DNA of 64,000 nucleotides, taken from positions 1-64,000 of the forward strand of contig JAUNNH010000009.1 of NCBI GenBank assembly GCA_030531505.1, read 5' to 3'. The stretch comes from Eubacteriales bacterium (GTDB lineage Bacteria; Bacillota; Clostridia; Oscillospirales; Oscillospiraceae). The notes beneath the pieces were generated by a model. The model ran no database searches. It was not told the DNA's origin and saw only the letters and a program-made list of their open reading frames with translations. Positions 24,327 through 32,994 of the stretch are shown here, piece by piece; the stretch's first letter is position 1; each line of letters starts with the position of its first letter. The position numbers were made by a program, and so were the translations under genes.

Positions 24327-25613
24327 TCAGGCGCCGGCGGCCGCGTTGGCAGTCTCGCAGAAGGCGGCCACAGCCTCGGTCACGTCCGCGCCGGCCCCGA
24401 CCTGCTGGAGCATGTTCCACCAGGCGGTACGGGCCTCGGCCCAGCCGGGAACGACCTGATAGTAGTCGCCCAGGAAGGGCATGAGCTTGGTGTACTCGCT
24501 CATGATGTCGTTGCCCTCGTAGATGTTGGAGAGGTCGACGTCGTCGGACTTGTCGCGCACGGCGAAGTAGTTGGAAGCCTTGACGGCGTCCGCGGTGGCG
24601 GCGCTGTCAGCCATGTACTTGATGAAGGTCTTGGCGGCCTCGATCTTGGCAGCGTCGCCGTTGTCAAAGATACCGAAGCCCCAGATGCCGCCGCAGAGCT
24701 CGGGCACGCCGTCATCGCTCGGGAAGGCCATGCAGACGATCTCGTCACCGTCGTTGGTGAGGCCGGCGTCATTGTTGTCGGTGTTCAGCTGCGCACCGAT
24801 GTTCCAGCAGAAGGCCATGTCCAGGATGCCCTGGCGGAAGAGGTTGATCTCGTCGCCGCCGACGATGGCGGGATCGAAGTTCACACCCTCAAGGCCGGTC
24901 AGCAGCTCGAGCGCCTTGACGTTCTCCTCGGAGTCGGCGGTGTACTTGGTGTGCTCAGCATCGGTGAAGGTGCCGCTGTAGAGGTTGTTGATCAGAGCGC
25001 GGGTGCCCTGGTCGCCGCCCTGGCCGCCGCAGAACACGGCAGCGACGTTGGGATTGTCGGCAGCGAGCAGCTCAACGGCCGCGACGAAGTCCTCGGTGGT
25101 CCAGGTGTGGGTGTCGAGGTCGAGGTACTTGTCGGCGCCGACAGCCTGGAAGCGGTTGAGGTTGACAGCCATGCAGTGGGCGGTCATGCAGAGGGGATAC
25201 TCATAGCTCTCGCCGGCAGCGTTGAAGCAGGCAGCCTGGACGACGGGCAGGATCTCTTCCTTATCGGCGTCATCCCACAGATCGGCGATGTCGACCATGT
25301 AGCCCTTGGCGCCCCAGTTGGCGACCAGACGCTCGGGACCTTCCATGATCAGGTCGGGCGCGGCCTTGCCCTCGAGGGCGGTGTTGACCTTGTCGTCGCC
25401 GTCGGCGTAGGCCAGGAACTCGACCGTGACCTTGACGCCGGGATTGGCGGCCTCGAAGCCGGCGATCAGCTCGTCGACCACTTCGGAGTTGCCCCATCCG
25501 CCGATGGGATAGGTCCACAGCGTGATCTCGACGTCGTCCGCAGCGGACGCGACGGGCGCGGCGAGAGCGAAGACCATGACCAGCGCCAGCATAACAGCAA
25601 GCAGTTTCTTCAT
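24327..25613 (-). CDS. Extracellular carbohydrate-binding protein (family 1), sialic-acid operon
   Basis: A 428-residue solute-binding protein. The signal peptide (residues 1-24, cleavage near ASA) has no lipobox cysteine. The mature start VEITLWTYPIGG and later APDLIMEG match family 1 sugar-binding proteins. It is the first gene of the operon binding protein, permease, permease, neuraminate lyase, nagA, tetR. Promoter TTGACA-17-TAGAAT and a perfect TGAAA-N5-TTTCA site lie upstream. Ligand by context: N-acetylneuraminate or a related amino sugar. Confidence 0.88.
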   Translation of the reverse strand: MKKLLAVMLALVMVFALAAPVASAADDVEITLWTYPIGGWGNSEVVDELIAGFEAANPGVKVTVEFLAYADGDDKVNTALEGKAAPDLIMEGPERLVANWGAKGYMVDIADLWDDADKEEILPVVQAACFNAAGESYEYPLCMTAHCMAVNLNRFQAVGADKYLDLDTHTWTTEDFVAAVELLAADNPNVAAVFCGGQGGDQGTRALINNLYSGTFTDAEHTKYTADSEENVKALELLTGLEGVNFDPAIVGGDEINLFRQGILDMAFCWNIGAQLNTDNNDAGLTNDGDEIVCMAFPSDDGVPELCGGIWGFGIFDNGDAAKIEAAKTFIKYMADSAATADAVKASNYFAVRDKSDDVDLSNIYEGNDIMSEYTKLMPFLGDYYQVVPGWAEARTAWWNMLQQVGAGADVTEAVAAFCETANAAAGA

Positions 25614-25681
25614 GTTTTTCCTCCTTAAAGATTGATAAAGTCTTTTTTCGCGGCGGTCTCCCCGCCGCTGCTTATGTCTGG

Positions 25682-25710
25682 ATTCTACCGAAGAAAAGCC
25701 GTTCTGTCAA
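25682..25710 (-). promoter_or_regulatory. Promoter of the sialic-acid importer operon
   Basis: Read on the minus strand: TTGACA, 17 bases, TAGAAT. The same hexamers and spacing occur before the second importer at 30552-30580. Confidence 0.85.
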
Positions 25711-25718
25711 TCGGTTTT

Positions 25719-25733
25719 TGAAAGTTTTTTTCA
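25719..25733. promoter_or_regulatory. Candidate RpiR/NanR-type operator TGAAA-N5-TTTCA
   Basis: TGAAAGTTTTTTTCA is a perfect inverted repeat just upstream of the -35. A weaker relative (TGAAA-N5-TTTAC) lies at 25748-25762. The same motif occurs at 33008-33022 and 33037-33051 next to the rpiR-like gene's operon. Confidence 0.6.
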
Positions 25734-25874
25734 CAAAAACGCCTGTTTGAAATTAATTTTACTCCTTGCACAAAAGCGGCGCCCGTTTTTTGGGCAAGTT
25801 GCCATGTCCCGCCGGCGCCCCGCTGTGGTATACTGATCCATATACCGATGGCATCGAACAAAGGAGGCTCCGCC

Positions 25875-26483
25875 ATGGAAACGAACACCGGAAAACACTA
25901 CGCGATCCCCTATGCCGCCGGTACGCCGGACTGGAGCGCCGTCCCGGCCGCGCCGCTGCTCCCCTGCCGCTGGTCGCCCGAATCGCCGCCCGCCGCCGAG
26001 GCAAAAGCCGTCTGGACGGAGGGGGCGCTGCTCGTCCGGCTGGAGAGCTTTGCCGCCCCGACCCGGGCCGTGAACACCGCGCCGGACTCGGCGGTCTGGG
26101 AGGACAGCTGCCTGGAGTTCTTCTTCTCGGCGGACGGAAAAACCTATATCAATCTGGAGGCCAACGCGAACGCCGCGCTGCGCGCCTCGATCGGCCCGGA
26201 CCGGCATGAGCGGCGGTTCCTGCGGGAGCTGGGCGTCCCCCTGCCGCAGGCCGAGGCGGAGACGACCGCCGCGGGCTGGGCGCTCACGCTTAGGATCCCG
26301 GCGGCGCTGCTGGAGGCGCTGCTCGGCGTCACGCCGCGGCGCGGGCTGCGCCTGCGGGGGAACTTCTATTCCTGCGGGGATAAGACGCCGGCGCCGCACT
26401 ACGCGGCCTGGAGCCCCGTGGAGACGCCGTCGCCGGATTTCCACCGCCCGGAGTTCTTCGGAACGCTGGAGCTGACAGAATAA
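25875..26483 (+). CDS. Carbohydrate-binding family 9-like protein
   Basis: A 202-residue protein matching CBM9/DOMON-like modules used alone. Recognisable elements are DSAVWEDSCLEFFFS near residue 73 and the later RGNFYSCGDKT and HYAAWSPVETPSPDFHRPEFFG, a conserved ending of this family. There is no signal peptide, so it should be cytoplasmic, unlike secreted xylanase-linked CBM9. AAGGAGG lies seven bases before the ATG. It is the only plus-strand gene between two minus-strand importer operons. Its role is not established. Confidence 0.75.
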   Translation: METNTGKHYAIPYAAGTPDWSAVPAAPLLPCRWSPESPPAAEAKAVWTEGALLVRLESFAAPTRAVNTAPDSAVWEDSCLEFFFSADGKTYINLEANANAALRASIGPDRHERRFLRELGVPLPQAEAETTAAGWALTLRIPAALLEALLGVTPRRGLRLRGNFYSCGDKTPAPHYAAWSPVETPSPDFHRPEFFGTLELTE

Positions 26484-26577
26484 AAAAGAAGTGTCATTTG
26501 TCATAAACACGAAAAAAGCCCGGAATTCCGGGCTTTTTTTGATGACAGATAATAGAGGCGAAGTGTCATTTGTCATA
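26481..26577 (+). repeat. Inverted repeat, left copy, flanking the second importer
   Basis: A unit of AAGTGTCATTTGTCAT (26489-26504), a perfect palindrome with A/T tails (26512-26539) that can act as a two-way terminator, and a second AAGTGTCATTTGTCAT (26561-26576). The reverse complement, differing at only a few bases, lies at 30733-30829, on the far side of the importer genes. The copy begins at the stop codon of the CBM9-like gene. Confidence 0.85.
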
Positions 26578-26624
26578 GGGAGGGAGTTCTTCTGTTGCCT
26601 GTCGTCCGTTCCTGCCGCAACAAG

Positions 26625-26650
26625 CAGGCCGGCTCTTCGGAGCCGGCCTG
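26625..26650 (-). terminator. Hairpin after the MalG-type gene
   Basis: CAGGCCGGCTC pairs with GAGCCGGCCTG around TTCG, just beyond the permease stop at 26665. The T-run on the minus strand is poor. Confidence 0.55.
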
Positions 26651-26664
26651 TTTGTTGTGCTTTT

Positions 26665-28257
26665 TTATCCCTTCACGCCGCCGGAGGTCAGGCCGGCGGT
26701 GAGGTGCTTTTCGATCGACATGAAGAGGATCACGACCGGGATCGTGGCCAGCAGCGAGGCCGCGAAGAGGTACTGCCACTCGATCATGTTGAAGGAGCTG
26801 AACTGCGTGATGCCGACCGTGATCGGGCGGTTCGACGCGGTGGAGATCAGCACCGTGGAGATCGTGTACTCGTTCCAGGCGTTGATGAAGACGAAGATCA
26901 GCGCCGTCACGATGCCGGGCGCCGCCATCGGCAGCAGCACGCGGACGAGCGCCGAGACGGTGCCGCAGCCGTCGATCAGCGCGGCCTGCTCCATCTCCGG
27001 CGAGATGGACACGAAGGTCCCGCGCAGCAGCCACACCGCGAAGGCCTGGTTGAAGGCGGCGTTCACGAGCATCAGGCCCACGACGGAGTCGTTGAGGTGC
27101 AGGGTGTTCATGAGCTGGGAGATGCCGATGAGCAGCACGACCGGCGAGAACATCTGGCTCATGATGACGAAGCCCAGGAAGGCCTTCTTGCCGGCGAAAT
27201 TCATGCGGGCCATGGCGTAAGCCGCGGGGATGCCGCAGAGCATGGCCAGCAGCGTCGCGCCGCCCGCGACGAAGACGGAGTTGAGCAGGTAGCGCGGCAC
27301 GCCGCGGTGGACGATATCACTCAGGTTCGACCAGATCCATTTGGTCGGGAACATGTGCAGGAAATACATGTCCAGCGTCTCCGCGTTGGAGCGGAAGGCC
27401 GTCACCAGCATGACGTAATAGGGGTAGAGCACGACCACGCACATGACCGTGACGAAGACATACAGCAGGCCCCGCAGGAGCGTGCTCTCGATCGCGGCAT
27501 GGCGGATCTGCACCGCGCAGAGCAGCATCAGCGCGAAGGCGGGCAGCAGCAGCCACAGCATGCCGGAGTGCCGGACACTCAGGCCCTTGAGCGCCGCGTC
27601 GATGTTCTCGCCGGCGCCGCCGTCAAAGAGGAAGCGGTCCACCCGCTGATAGAGCGCCTCCTTCCCCTCGGTGAGCAGCTCCTGGCTGTAGAGGCCGAGG
27701 GCGCGCCCGAAGGCGTAGTTGTTCATCATCACAAAGACGGGCACCAGCAGCAGGGCGATCAGCGCGAGCACGCCGGCCGCCGAGCGCAGGACGCGGGAGC
27801 GCCCGTCGAGATACTTCGGCAGCAACTCCTCCGAACCACGCAGACCCAGCGCCGCGCAGAGGGCCGAGCCGAGGGCGCAGAGCAGCATCGCGCGGAAAAC
27901 GTGCCCCGCGGGCAGCGCGGTCCTCCAGAAGGCGAAGAGGCTCCGGCTCAGCTTCTGGTCGATCGTGAAGGCGATCAGGGAGGTCGTCTCCCCCTTGGAG
28001 TTCACGCGCTCGGTGACCGTCTCGTTGATCTCCACGTCAAAGCCCTGGGCGCGGAATCCCTCCGCCTTCTCTTCGACCTCGGCGCGCGCACTCTGATACT
28101 TCTCGTCGCCCACGAAGGTGTTGGAGGATTTCTTGGTGTAGACCGCGGCGTTGAAGCTGTAGAGCGGCAGGCTCATCAGGATCAGCGCGAGGATCAGGCC
28201 GAGCAGCAGCAGCGCGAGCGCGCGGCGGTTCCGGCCCTTGAGTTCCGGGCTCTTCAC
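26665..28257 (-). CDS. Oversized MalG-type carbohydrate ABC permease
   Basis: A 530-residue permease about 240 residues longer than usual. The C-terminal 280 residues are a normal MalG domain with the EAA-region motif EQAALIDGCGTVSAL near residue 416 and the KHLTAGLTSGGVKG ending. The N-terminal part has a membrane helix at about 12-32, an extracytoplasmic stretch of about 80 residues, and several more helices (about 112-135, 158-178, 230-250). It overlaps the MalF-type gene by four bases (28254-28257). The extension may form an extra ligand-facing domain. Binding protein at 29219 and permease at 28254 complete the importer; no ATPase gene is present. Confidence 0.85.
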   Translation of the reverse strand: MKSPELKGRNRRALALLLLGLILALILMSLPLYSFNAAVYTKKSSNTFVGDEKYQSARAEVEEKAEGFRAQGFDVEINETVTERVNSKGETTSLIAFTIDQKLSRSLFAFWRTALPAGHVFRAMLLCALGSALCAALGLRGSEELLPKYLDGRSRVLRSAAGVLALIALLLVPVFVMMNNYAFGRALGLYSQELLTEGKEALYQRVDRFLFDGGAGENIDAALKGLSVRHSGMLWLLLPAFALMLLCAVQIRHAAIESTLLRGLLYVFVTVMCVVVLYPYYVMLVTAFRSNAETLDMYFLHMFPTKWIWSNLSDIVHRGVPRYLLNSVFVAGGATLLAMLCGIPAAYAMARMNFAGKKAFLGFVIMSQMFSPVVLLIGISQLMNTLHLNDSVVGLMLVNAAFNQAFAVWLLRGTFVSISPEMEQAALIDGCGTVSALVRVLLPMAAPGIVTALIFVFINAWNEYTISTVLISTASNRPITVGITQFSSFNMIEWQYLFAASLLATIPVVILFMSIEKHLTAGLTSGGVKG

Positions 28258-29141
28258 AGCTCTTCCTCCTTTCGCATGACGCCGAGCATGTACACGCCCG
28301 CGCAGACGCAGAGGATCAGGAAGCCGATCACCGAGAGCGCCGTCGCCGGACCCTTCTTCCGCTCATAGAAGCTGAGCATGTAGAGGTAGGTGATCATGGT
28401 GTCGGTCTTGTGCGCGGGGGCGCCCTTGGTCATGGTGTAGACGATGGGGAAGGAGTTGAAGACGTAGATGATATTCAAAACGGTGCTCACGGTCAGGGAG
28501 GGCCTGACCAGCGGCAGCGTGATCTTCCAGAGTTTATCCCAGAAGCCGGCCCCGTCCACGGTGGCCGCCTCGTAGAGCGTCCCGTCGATGGATTGCAGGC
28601 CCGAGAGCACGCAGAAGGCCACGAAGGGCACGGTGACGAAGATGCCGACGCCGCACTCCCAGATGAATTCCACCGTGTAGGAGGAGCGCCAGTTGATCGC
28701 CTGGTTGATGATGCCGAGGTTCAGCAGGACGTTGTTGAGGCTGCCGTACTCGAATTTGATGATATAGTTCCAGACGGAGGCCTGGATGACCAGCGAGGTC
28801 GCCCAGGGAAAGACAAGGATCGCGCGCGCGATCTTGCGGCCGCGGAACTTCTGGTTCAGCACCATGGCGACGATGAAGCCCAGGATCGTCGAGAGCCCGA
28901 CGACCGAGAGCACCCACCAGAGGGTGTTGAGCATGACGGTTTTGAACGCGGGGAGCTTCACCGCGTCCCGGAAATTCTGCAGGCCGACAAAGTCTCCGAT
29001 AACGCCCGCCTGCGATATCTCGCTGACGGAGAGCTTGAAGACGATCAGGATCGGGAAAACGACAAAGACAGCGATCAGCGCGAAGCTCGGCAGGAGCCAG
29101 ACATAGGGCTCCCACTTGCGTTTGCCTTGTACGGAATTCAT
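28254..29141 (-). CDS. Carbohydrate ABC importer permease (MalF/UgpA type)
   Basis: A 295-residue permease with six membrane helices and an EAA loop (EAATVDGAGFWDKLW near residue 204). It follows the binding-protein gene and overlaps the oversized MalG-type partner by four bases. The ATG at 29141 follows a GGGGGAAG site; the longer upstream frame crosses the intergenic hairpin. Substrate probably an oligosaccharide or amino sugar from context. Confidence 0.9.
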   Translation of the reverse strand: MNSVQGKRKWEPYVWLLPSFALIAVFVVFPILIVFKLSVSEISQAGVIGDFVGLQNFRDAVKLPAFKTVMLNTLWWVLSVVGLSTILGFIVAMVLNQKFRGRKIARAILVFPWATSLVIQASVWNYIIKFEYGSLNNVLLNLGIINQAINWRSSYTVEFIWECGVGIFVTVPFVAFCVLSGLQSIDGTLYEAATVDGAGFWDKLWKITLPLVRPSLTVSTVLNIIYVFNSFPIVYTMTKGAPAHKTDTMITYLYMLSFYERKKGPATALSVIGFLILCVCAGVYMLGVMRKEEEL

Positions 29142-29171
29142 AGAGCTTCCCCCTTTCGGGTCGGAATCATG

Positions 29172-29204
29172 GAAAAAACGGACCCGGCTGTTCAGCCGGG
29201 TCCG
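29172..29204 (-). terminator. Hairpin after the second binding-protein gene
   Basis: CGGACCCGGCT pairs with AGCCGGGTCCG, followed on the minus strand by six T. Partial termination here would keep binding protein in excess over permeases. Confidence 0.8.
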
Positions 29205-29218
29205 TGCAAAGAACTGGT

Positions 29219-30475
29219 TCAGCCGGCGATCTCGGCCTGGAGAGCATCCAGCAGCGTACGGACATCGCCGCCGTTCAGAGCCTCCTGCTCGACGGTGGTG
29301 ACACCCTGGCGGACCTGGGCCCACTCGGCCATCGAGGTGGGATAGAACTTGCAGCCGGCCAGAACGTCGAGCCAGGCAGCGAAGCTGGGATTGGCCTCGA
29401 CCAGCGCCTCAACGGCGGAGTTGACGGCGGGCAGGAAGTCCTCCATGCTGACCCAGCCGACATAGTTCTCGGGACGATAGAAGAACTCCATGAACTTGCC
29501 GATGGCGGCATTGCGGGCATCCTGATCGGCCTCGTCGTCACGGAAGGCCATCATGACGTCCTTCACGCCGACGGAAGCGGCCGTCTTGCCCTCGGCAGCG
29601 GGGATACCGGCGGTGCCGAAGTTGATGTCGCCGCCCTTATCCTTGATATAGGTGGGGACCTGGTTGGGCGCGATGAGCATGGCGAGCTTGCCGGCGGCAA
29701 ACATATCCTGCAGGTCGTAGCGGGTCTGGGTGGCGGGGTTGGGGTTGGTGAAGCCCTTGTTCACCAGGCCGACCACGTACTCGACCGCTTCCACGTTCTC
29801 GTCGGAGTTCAGCGCCCAGGCGCCGTTCTCGTCGGTGAAGCCGCCGCCGTTGCCCCAGGCATAGTAGGCGAAGCAGGCCTGGCCTTCGTCGGTGGTCATG
29901 TCGACGCCCCAGGGATAGATCTCGCCGTCATAGAAGTCGATGATCTGCTGGGACACGTCCTCCAGCTCGGCCCAGGTGGTGGGCACTTCCACGCCGACCT
30001 GCTCGAGGATATCGGCGTTATAATACAGCGCGCGGGCAGAGGCCAGGTCGGGCACGGCCCAGTAGGTGCCGTCCACCAGGAAGTCCTGCATGAAGGCGGG
30101 GAAGAAGTCGTCGAAGAGCTCATCGGAGCAGTAATCCGTGACGGGCAGGAGCAGGTTGTCCGGCAGGAACTCGGAGAAGGTGTCGAGGTTCAGGATGTCG
30201 GGCGCGTTGTTGTTGGCAATGCGGGTATCGACGACCTGATGCACGTCGTTCCAGGAGACGACCTCCAGGTTCAGCTTGATGCCGGGGTTCTCGGCCTCGA
30301 ACTTATCGACGAAGTTCGTGCCGTCCATGCCGGAGCCCAGGAACCAATCGTTGGTGTTGGGACCGTACTGGCAGATGATGACGTCCAGGGTGATCTCGTC
30401 GTCGGCGAAAGCGGTGGGGCCGGCCAGCGCGAAGACCATGACCAGCGCCAGCATCAGCGCAAGCAGTTTCTTCAT
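29219..30475 (-). CDS. Extracellular carbohydrate-binding protein (family 1), second importer
   Basis: A 418-residue sugar-binding protein with a signal peptide (residues 1-23, cleavage near AFA) that has no lipobox cysteine. The signal is nearly identical to that of the protein at 24327. The mature protein has the usual family 1 segments, such as NNAPDILNLDTFSEF near residue 93. Start choice: the ATG at 30475 is nine bases from AGGAGG while the ATG at 30481 is three, so 30475 is preferred. Promoter TTGACA-17-TAGAAT lies at 30552-30580. Confidence 0.88.
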   Translation of the reverse strand: MKKLLALMLALVMVFALAGPTAFADDEITLDVIICQYGPNTNDWFLGSGMDGTNFVDKFEAENPGIKLNLEVVSWNDVHQVVDTRIANNNAPDILNLDTFSEFLPDNLLLPVTDYCSDELFDDFFPAFMQDFLVDGTYWAVPDLASARALYYNADILEQVGVEVPTTWAELEDVSQQIIDFYDGEIYPWGVDMTTDEGQACFAYYAWGNGGGFTDENGAWALNSDENVEAVEYVVGLVNKGFTNPNPATQTRYDLQDMFAAGKLAMLIAPNQVPTYIKDKGGDINFGTAGIPAAEGKTAASVGVKDVMMAFRDDEADQDARNAAIGKFMEFFYRPENYVGWVSMEDFLPAVNSAVEALVEANPSFAAWLDVLAGCKFYPTSMAEWAQVRQGVTTVEQEALNGGDVRTLLDALQAEIAG

Positions 30476-30551
30476 GTTCATGTTCCTCCTTACATTTTGT
30501 CTCGTACGTCTGTGCCGGGGCGACGTCGCCGTCCCCTCCGGCGCTGCCTTG

Positions 30552-30580
30552 ATTCTACTCGTGATTGGCCCCGCTGTCAA
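30552..30580 (-). promoter_or_regulatory. Promoter of the second importer operon
   Basis: Minus-strand TTGACA, 17 bases, TAGAAT, matching the promoter at 25682. A palindrome (CCTTTTTC-C-GAAAAAGG, 30594-30610) lies just upstream of the -35 where the other promoter has its TGAAA-N5-TTTCA site. Confidence 0.8.
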
Positions 30581-30732
30581 CAAAGCGGGGCCTCCTTTTT
30601 CCGAAAAAGGGCCGGGTTTTCGAATGATTTTCATATTTTCCACAAATATTACCCGGCCGTTTTTGTGCATCCTGCCACATACCCGGCGTTTCTGTCCTGG
30701 CGAGGAGCACACCGTCCCCCTGAATCTGTCAT

Positions 30733-30829
30733 TATGACAAATGACACTTCGCCTCTCTTGTCTGTCATCAAAAAAAGCCCGGAATTCCGGGCTTTTTTCG
30801 TGTTTATGACAAATGACACTTCTTTTTAT
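30733..30829 (-). repeat. Inverted repeat, right copy, flanking the second importer
   Basis: Reverse complement of the unit at 26481-26577, with ATGACAAATGACACTT at 30734-30749 and 30806-30821 and the terminator palindrome at 30771-30798. It differs from the left copy mainly in the spacer near 30755 and in A/T run length. Here it lies downstream of the RpiR gene and can terminate it. Confidence 0.85.
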
Positions 30830-30855
30830 ATTCCTGTTGTAAAGTCGTCCCCTCG

Positions 30856-31707
30856 TCACAGGTGCTTCTCGGCGAGCGCGGCGGCGATGCGCTCGCGGCT
30901 CTCCTCGCACGCCACCGGCGCGCGGCGGCAGAACTCCGCGTACAGCACGTCCAGCAGGAAGAGCTGCGCGAGCTTGGCCGCGACGCTGCCGATCTGCAGC
31001 GGGCTCTCGTTCGCGCCGCAGCGCAGCACCACGTCGGCCAGCGCTCCGCCGGGCGACTTGGGAAAGCGCGTGATGAGGATGATGCGCGCGCCGCGCTCCC
31101 GCGCGACCTGCAGGGTCTCCACCATGTCGCGCGTCGCGCCGGAGTAGGAGAAGAAGAGCACGGCGTCGCGCTCGCCCATGTTGGCGGCGCGGATCATCTG
31201 CATGTGCGAATCGCTCACCGCGAAGAACTTCCCGCTCGCGGCGGAGAAGAGATGCGCGGCCTCCGAGGCGATGAGCATCGAGCCGCCCTGGCCCATGCAG
31301 CAGACGCGCTCGGCGCGCTCGAGCAGATCCGCGGCCTTGCGGACCGCGGCGCAGTCGAGCAGCTCCAGCGTCTGGGCGATGGCCGCGCTGTCCACGGCGC
31401 AGAGCCGGCGCGCGACCTCCTCGAGGCTGTCGCCCTCCGTGTCGGAGAGCGTCGGCGCGCCCGGCTGCAGGTGGGCGGTGGAGTTGGCGATGGCGAGCTT
31501 GAAGGCGTTGTAGCCCTTGTAGCCCAGGCGGCGGCAGAAGCGCGAGATCGTGGCCTCGGCCACGCCGCTCTCCTCCGCGAGCTCCGCGATGGACATGTAC
31601 TGGCTCTCCTCCTGGTGCGCCATCAGATAGTCCGCCGTCTTCTTTTCCGAGGCGGTCAGTTCATAGTACTGCTGGCTGATGGTCTCAAAGACGTTCCCGG
31701 TCCCCAT
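30856..31707 (-). CDS. RpiR/MurR-family transcriptional regulator
   Basis: A 283-residue regulator with an N-terminal helix-turn-helix (SIAELAEESGVAEATISRFCRRLGY near residues 39-63) and a C-terminal SIS sugar-phosphate-binding domain (GQGGSMLIASEAAHLF near residue 138). Family members sense sugar phosphates; several control sialic-acid genes. It is the second gene of an operon with the epimerase at 31739 (31-base gap), downstream of a promoter that overlaps a TGAAA-N5-TTTCA site, suggesting autoregulation. The same site precedes the sialic-acid importer at 25719. Confidence 0.92.
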   Translation of the reverse strand: MGTGNVFETISQQYYELTASEKKTADYLMAHQEESQYMSIAELAEESGVAEATISRFCRRLGYKGYNAFKLAIANSTAHLQPGAPTLSDTEGDSLEEVARRLCAVDSAAIAQTLELLDCAAVRKAADLLERAERVCCMGQGGSMLIASEAAHLFSAASGKFFAVSDSHMQMIRAANMGERDAVLFFSYSGATRDMVETLQVARERGARIILITRFPKSPGGALADVVLRCGANESPLQIGSVAAKLAQLFLLDVLYAEFCRRAPVACEESRERIAAALAEKHL

Positions 31708-31738
31708 GGCTGCACGCCTCCCTTTCGTCGTTTGTCTG

Positions 31739-32941
31739 TTATTCCCCCAGGATCTCGCCCATCATGCCGTCGACCATGCCGAGCATGCGCGGCAGATGGA
31801 AGGGCCCCTTGAAGGTCGAGCCCTTGCAGGCGGGCTCGGTGGGCTTGCCGTCCCGGCGGAGATACCCGTACCACTCGCCGTAGGCGGGGTCGGAGAAATG
31901 CGCCTTGCAGTAATCGAGCGTGCGGTAGAACCAGTCGAGATACTCCTCCTTGCCGGTGTCGCGGTAGAGCATGAGGGAGGAGATCAGGATCTCGTCGTGC
32001 GGCCACCAGAGCTTCATGTCGTGCTCGTAGGCCTCGGGCGGGCGGCCCAGGCAGTCGACGAAGTACAGCAGCCCGCCGTACTCCTCGTCCCAGCCGGCGC
32101 GGATCGCGCGGTTGAAGATCGTCTCCGCCTTTTCAACGAGGGCCTTGTCGCCGGTGCGTTTGGCGTGCTCGAGCAGGAACCAGACGCCCTCGATGTCGTG
32201 GCCGGGGTTCACGATGCGCCCCTCGGTGAAGTCGAGACGCGCCTCGCCGTCCGGCCCGACGTTCTCGAGCACGCACGCGAGATCGTCCTTCACATGGTAG
32301 CGGAAGATGTCCTCCACACAGCTCGCGGCGCGCTCCTCATACAGCGCGCGCTGCTCGGGATCGACGCGCAGCAGCACGCTCGTCACGTTCAGATAGATCA
32401 TCGGGATGCCGAAGGCGCGGCCCGTGCGGGTCTCGGGGATGGTCTTGGGACCGAGGCCGGTGGGGTCGGGCATGCCGTGGTTGAGATCCCAGTAGAGATC
32501 ATAGGCGGCGCGGGCGCGCTCGAGACAGGCGCGGTCCCCGGTCACGCCGTAGTACTCGGCGTTGGCCATGGCGTAGAAGGCCTCCGAGAAGCAGTAGCGC
32601 CGCTGGCGCAGGGGCTGCCCGTCGGCAGTGACGGTGAAGTACATGCGGTTGCCCGCCGCGCGGTTGAGGCAGTGGGCCTCCATGAAGTCCAGGCAGCTCT
32701 TCGAGGCCGCGAGCCACTCGTCCTTTGCGCCGTAGAGATGGCAGAGCCAGGCGAAGATCCAGCCGCAGCGGCCCTGCATCCAGACGCTCTTGTCCGTCGA
32801 ATAGAGCTTGCCCTCGCGGTCGAGGCAGGTGTAGACGCCGCCGTTAACGGGATCCATGCCGTTTTCCAGCCAGAAGCGGACGCAGCGCTCCAGCTCCTCC
32901 CGGACCCAGCTCCGGCTCTCGCGCAGTTTTTCGATATCCAT
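31739..32941 (-). CDS. N-acylglucosamine 2-epimerase family protein (AGE type)
   Basis: A 400-residue (alpha/alpha)6-barrel epimerase. Family positions are visible: GGVYTCLDREGKL near residue 33, KSVWMQGRCGWIF near residue 53, and GHDIEGVWFLLEHAK near residue 248, with His and Arg residues of the active site. These enzymes interconvert ManNAc and GlcNAc or act on mannose or cellobiose. Next to neuraminate lyase and nagA the ManNAc to GlcNAc reaction fits. The ATG at 32941 follows AGGAGG; the longer frame has no site. It is the first gene of the operon with the RpiR regulator. Confidence 0.85.
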   Translation of the reverse strand: MDIEKLRESRSWVREELERCVRFWLENGMDPVNGGVYTCLDREGKLYSTDKSVWMQGRCGWIFAWLCHLYGAKDEWLAASKSCLDFMEAHCLNRAAGNRMYFTVTADGQPLRQRRYCFSEAFYAMANAEYYGVTGDRACLERARAAYDLYWDLNHGMPDPTGLGPKTIPETRTGRAFGIPMIYLNVTSVLLRVDPEQRALYEERAASCVEDIFRYHVKDDLACVLENVGPDGEARLDFTEGRIVNPGHDIEGVWFLLEHAKRTGDKALVEKAETIFNRAIRAGWDEEYGGLLYFVDCLGRPPEAYEHDMKLWWPHDEILISSLMLYRDTGKEEYLDWFYRTLDYCKAHFSDPAYGEWYGYLRRDGKPTEPACKGSTFKGPFHLPRMLGMVDGMMGEILGE

Positions 32942-32994
32942 CCCGATCCTCCTGATAGAAAAAGAATAGTTTTTTATTGTGGTGTCCTGCTTAG

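Larger units (their letters stand above)
30476..30855. other. Intergenic region with promoter, palindrome and inverted-repeat copy
   Basis: No gene is visible. It holds the promoter of the second importer (30552-30580), a 17-bp palindrome CCTTTTTC-C-GAAAAAGG (30594-30610), an AT-rich stretch (30620-30660) and the right inverted-repeat copy (30733-30829). Confidence 0.7.

Noticed and set aside
29204..31147. 647-codon plus-strand frame over the second binding-protein gene
   Set aside because: Shadow; also crosses the inverted-repeat terminator palindrome.
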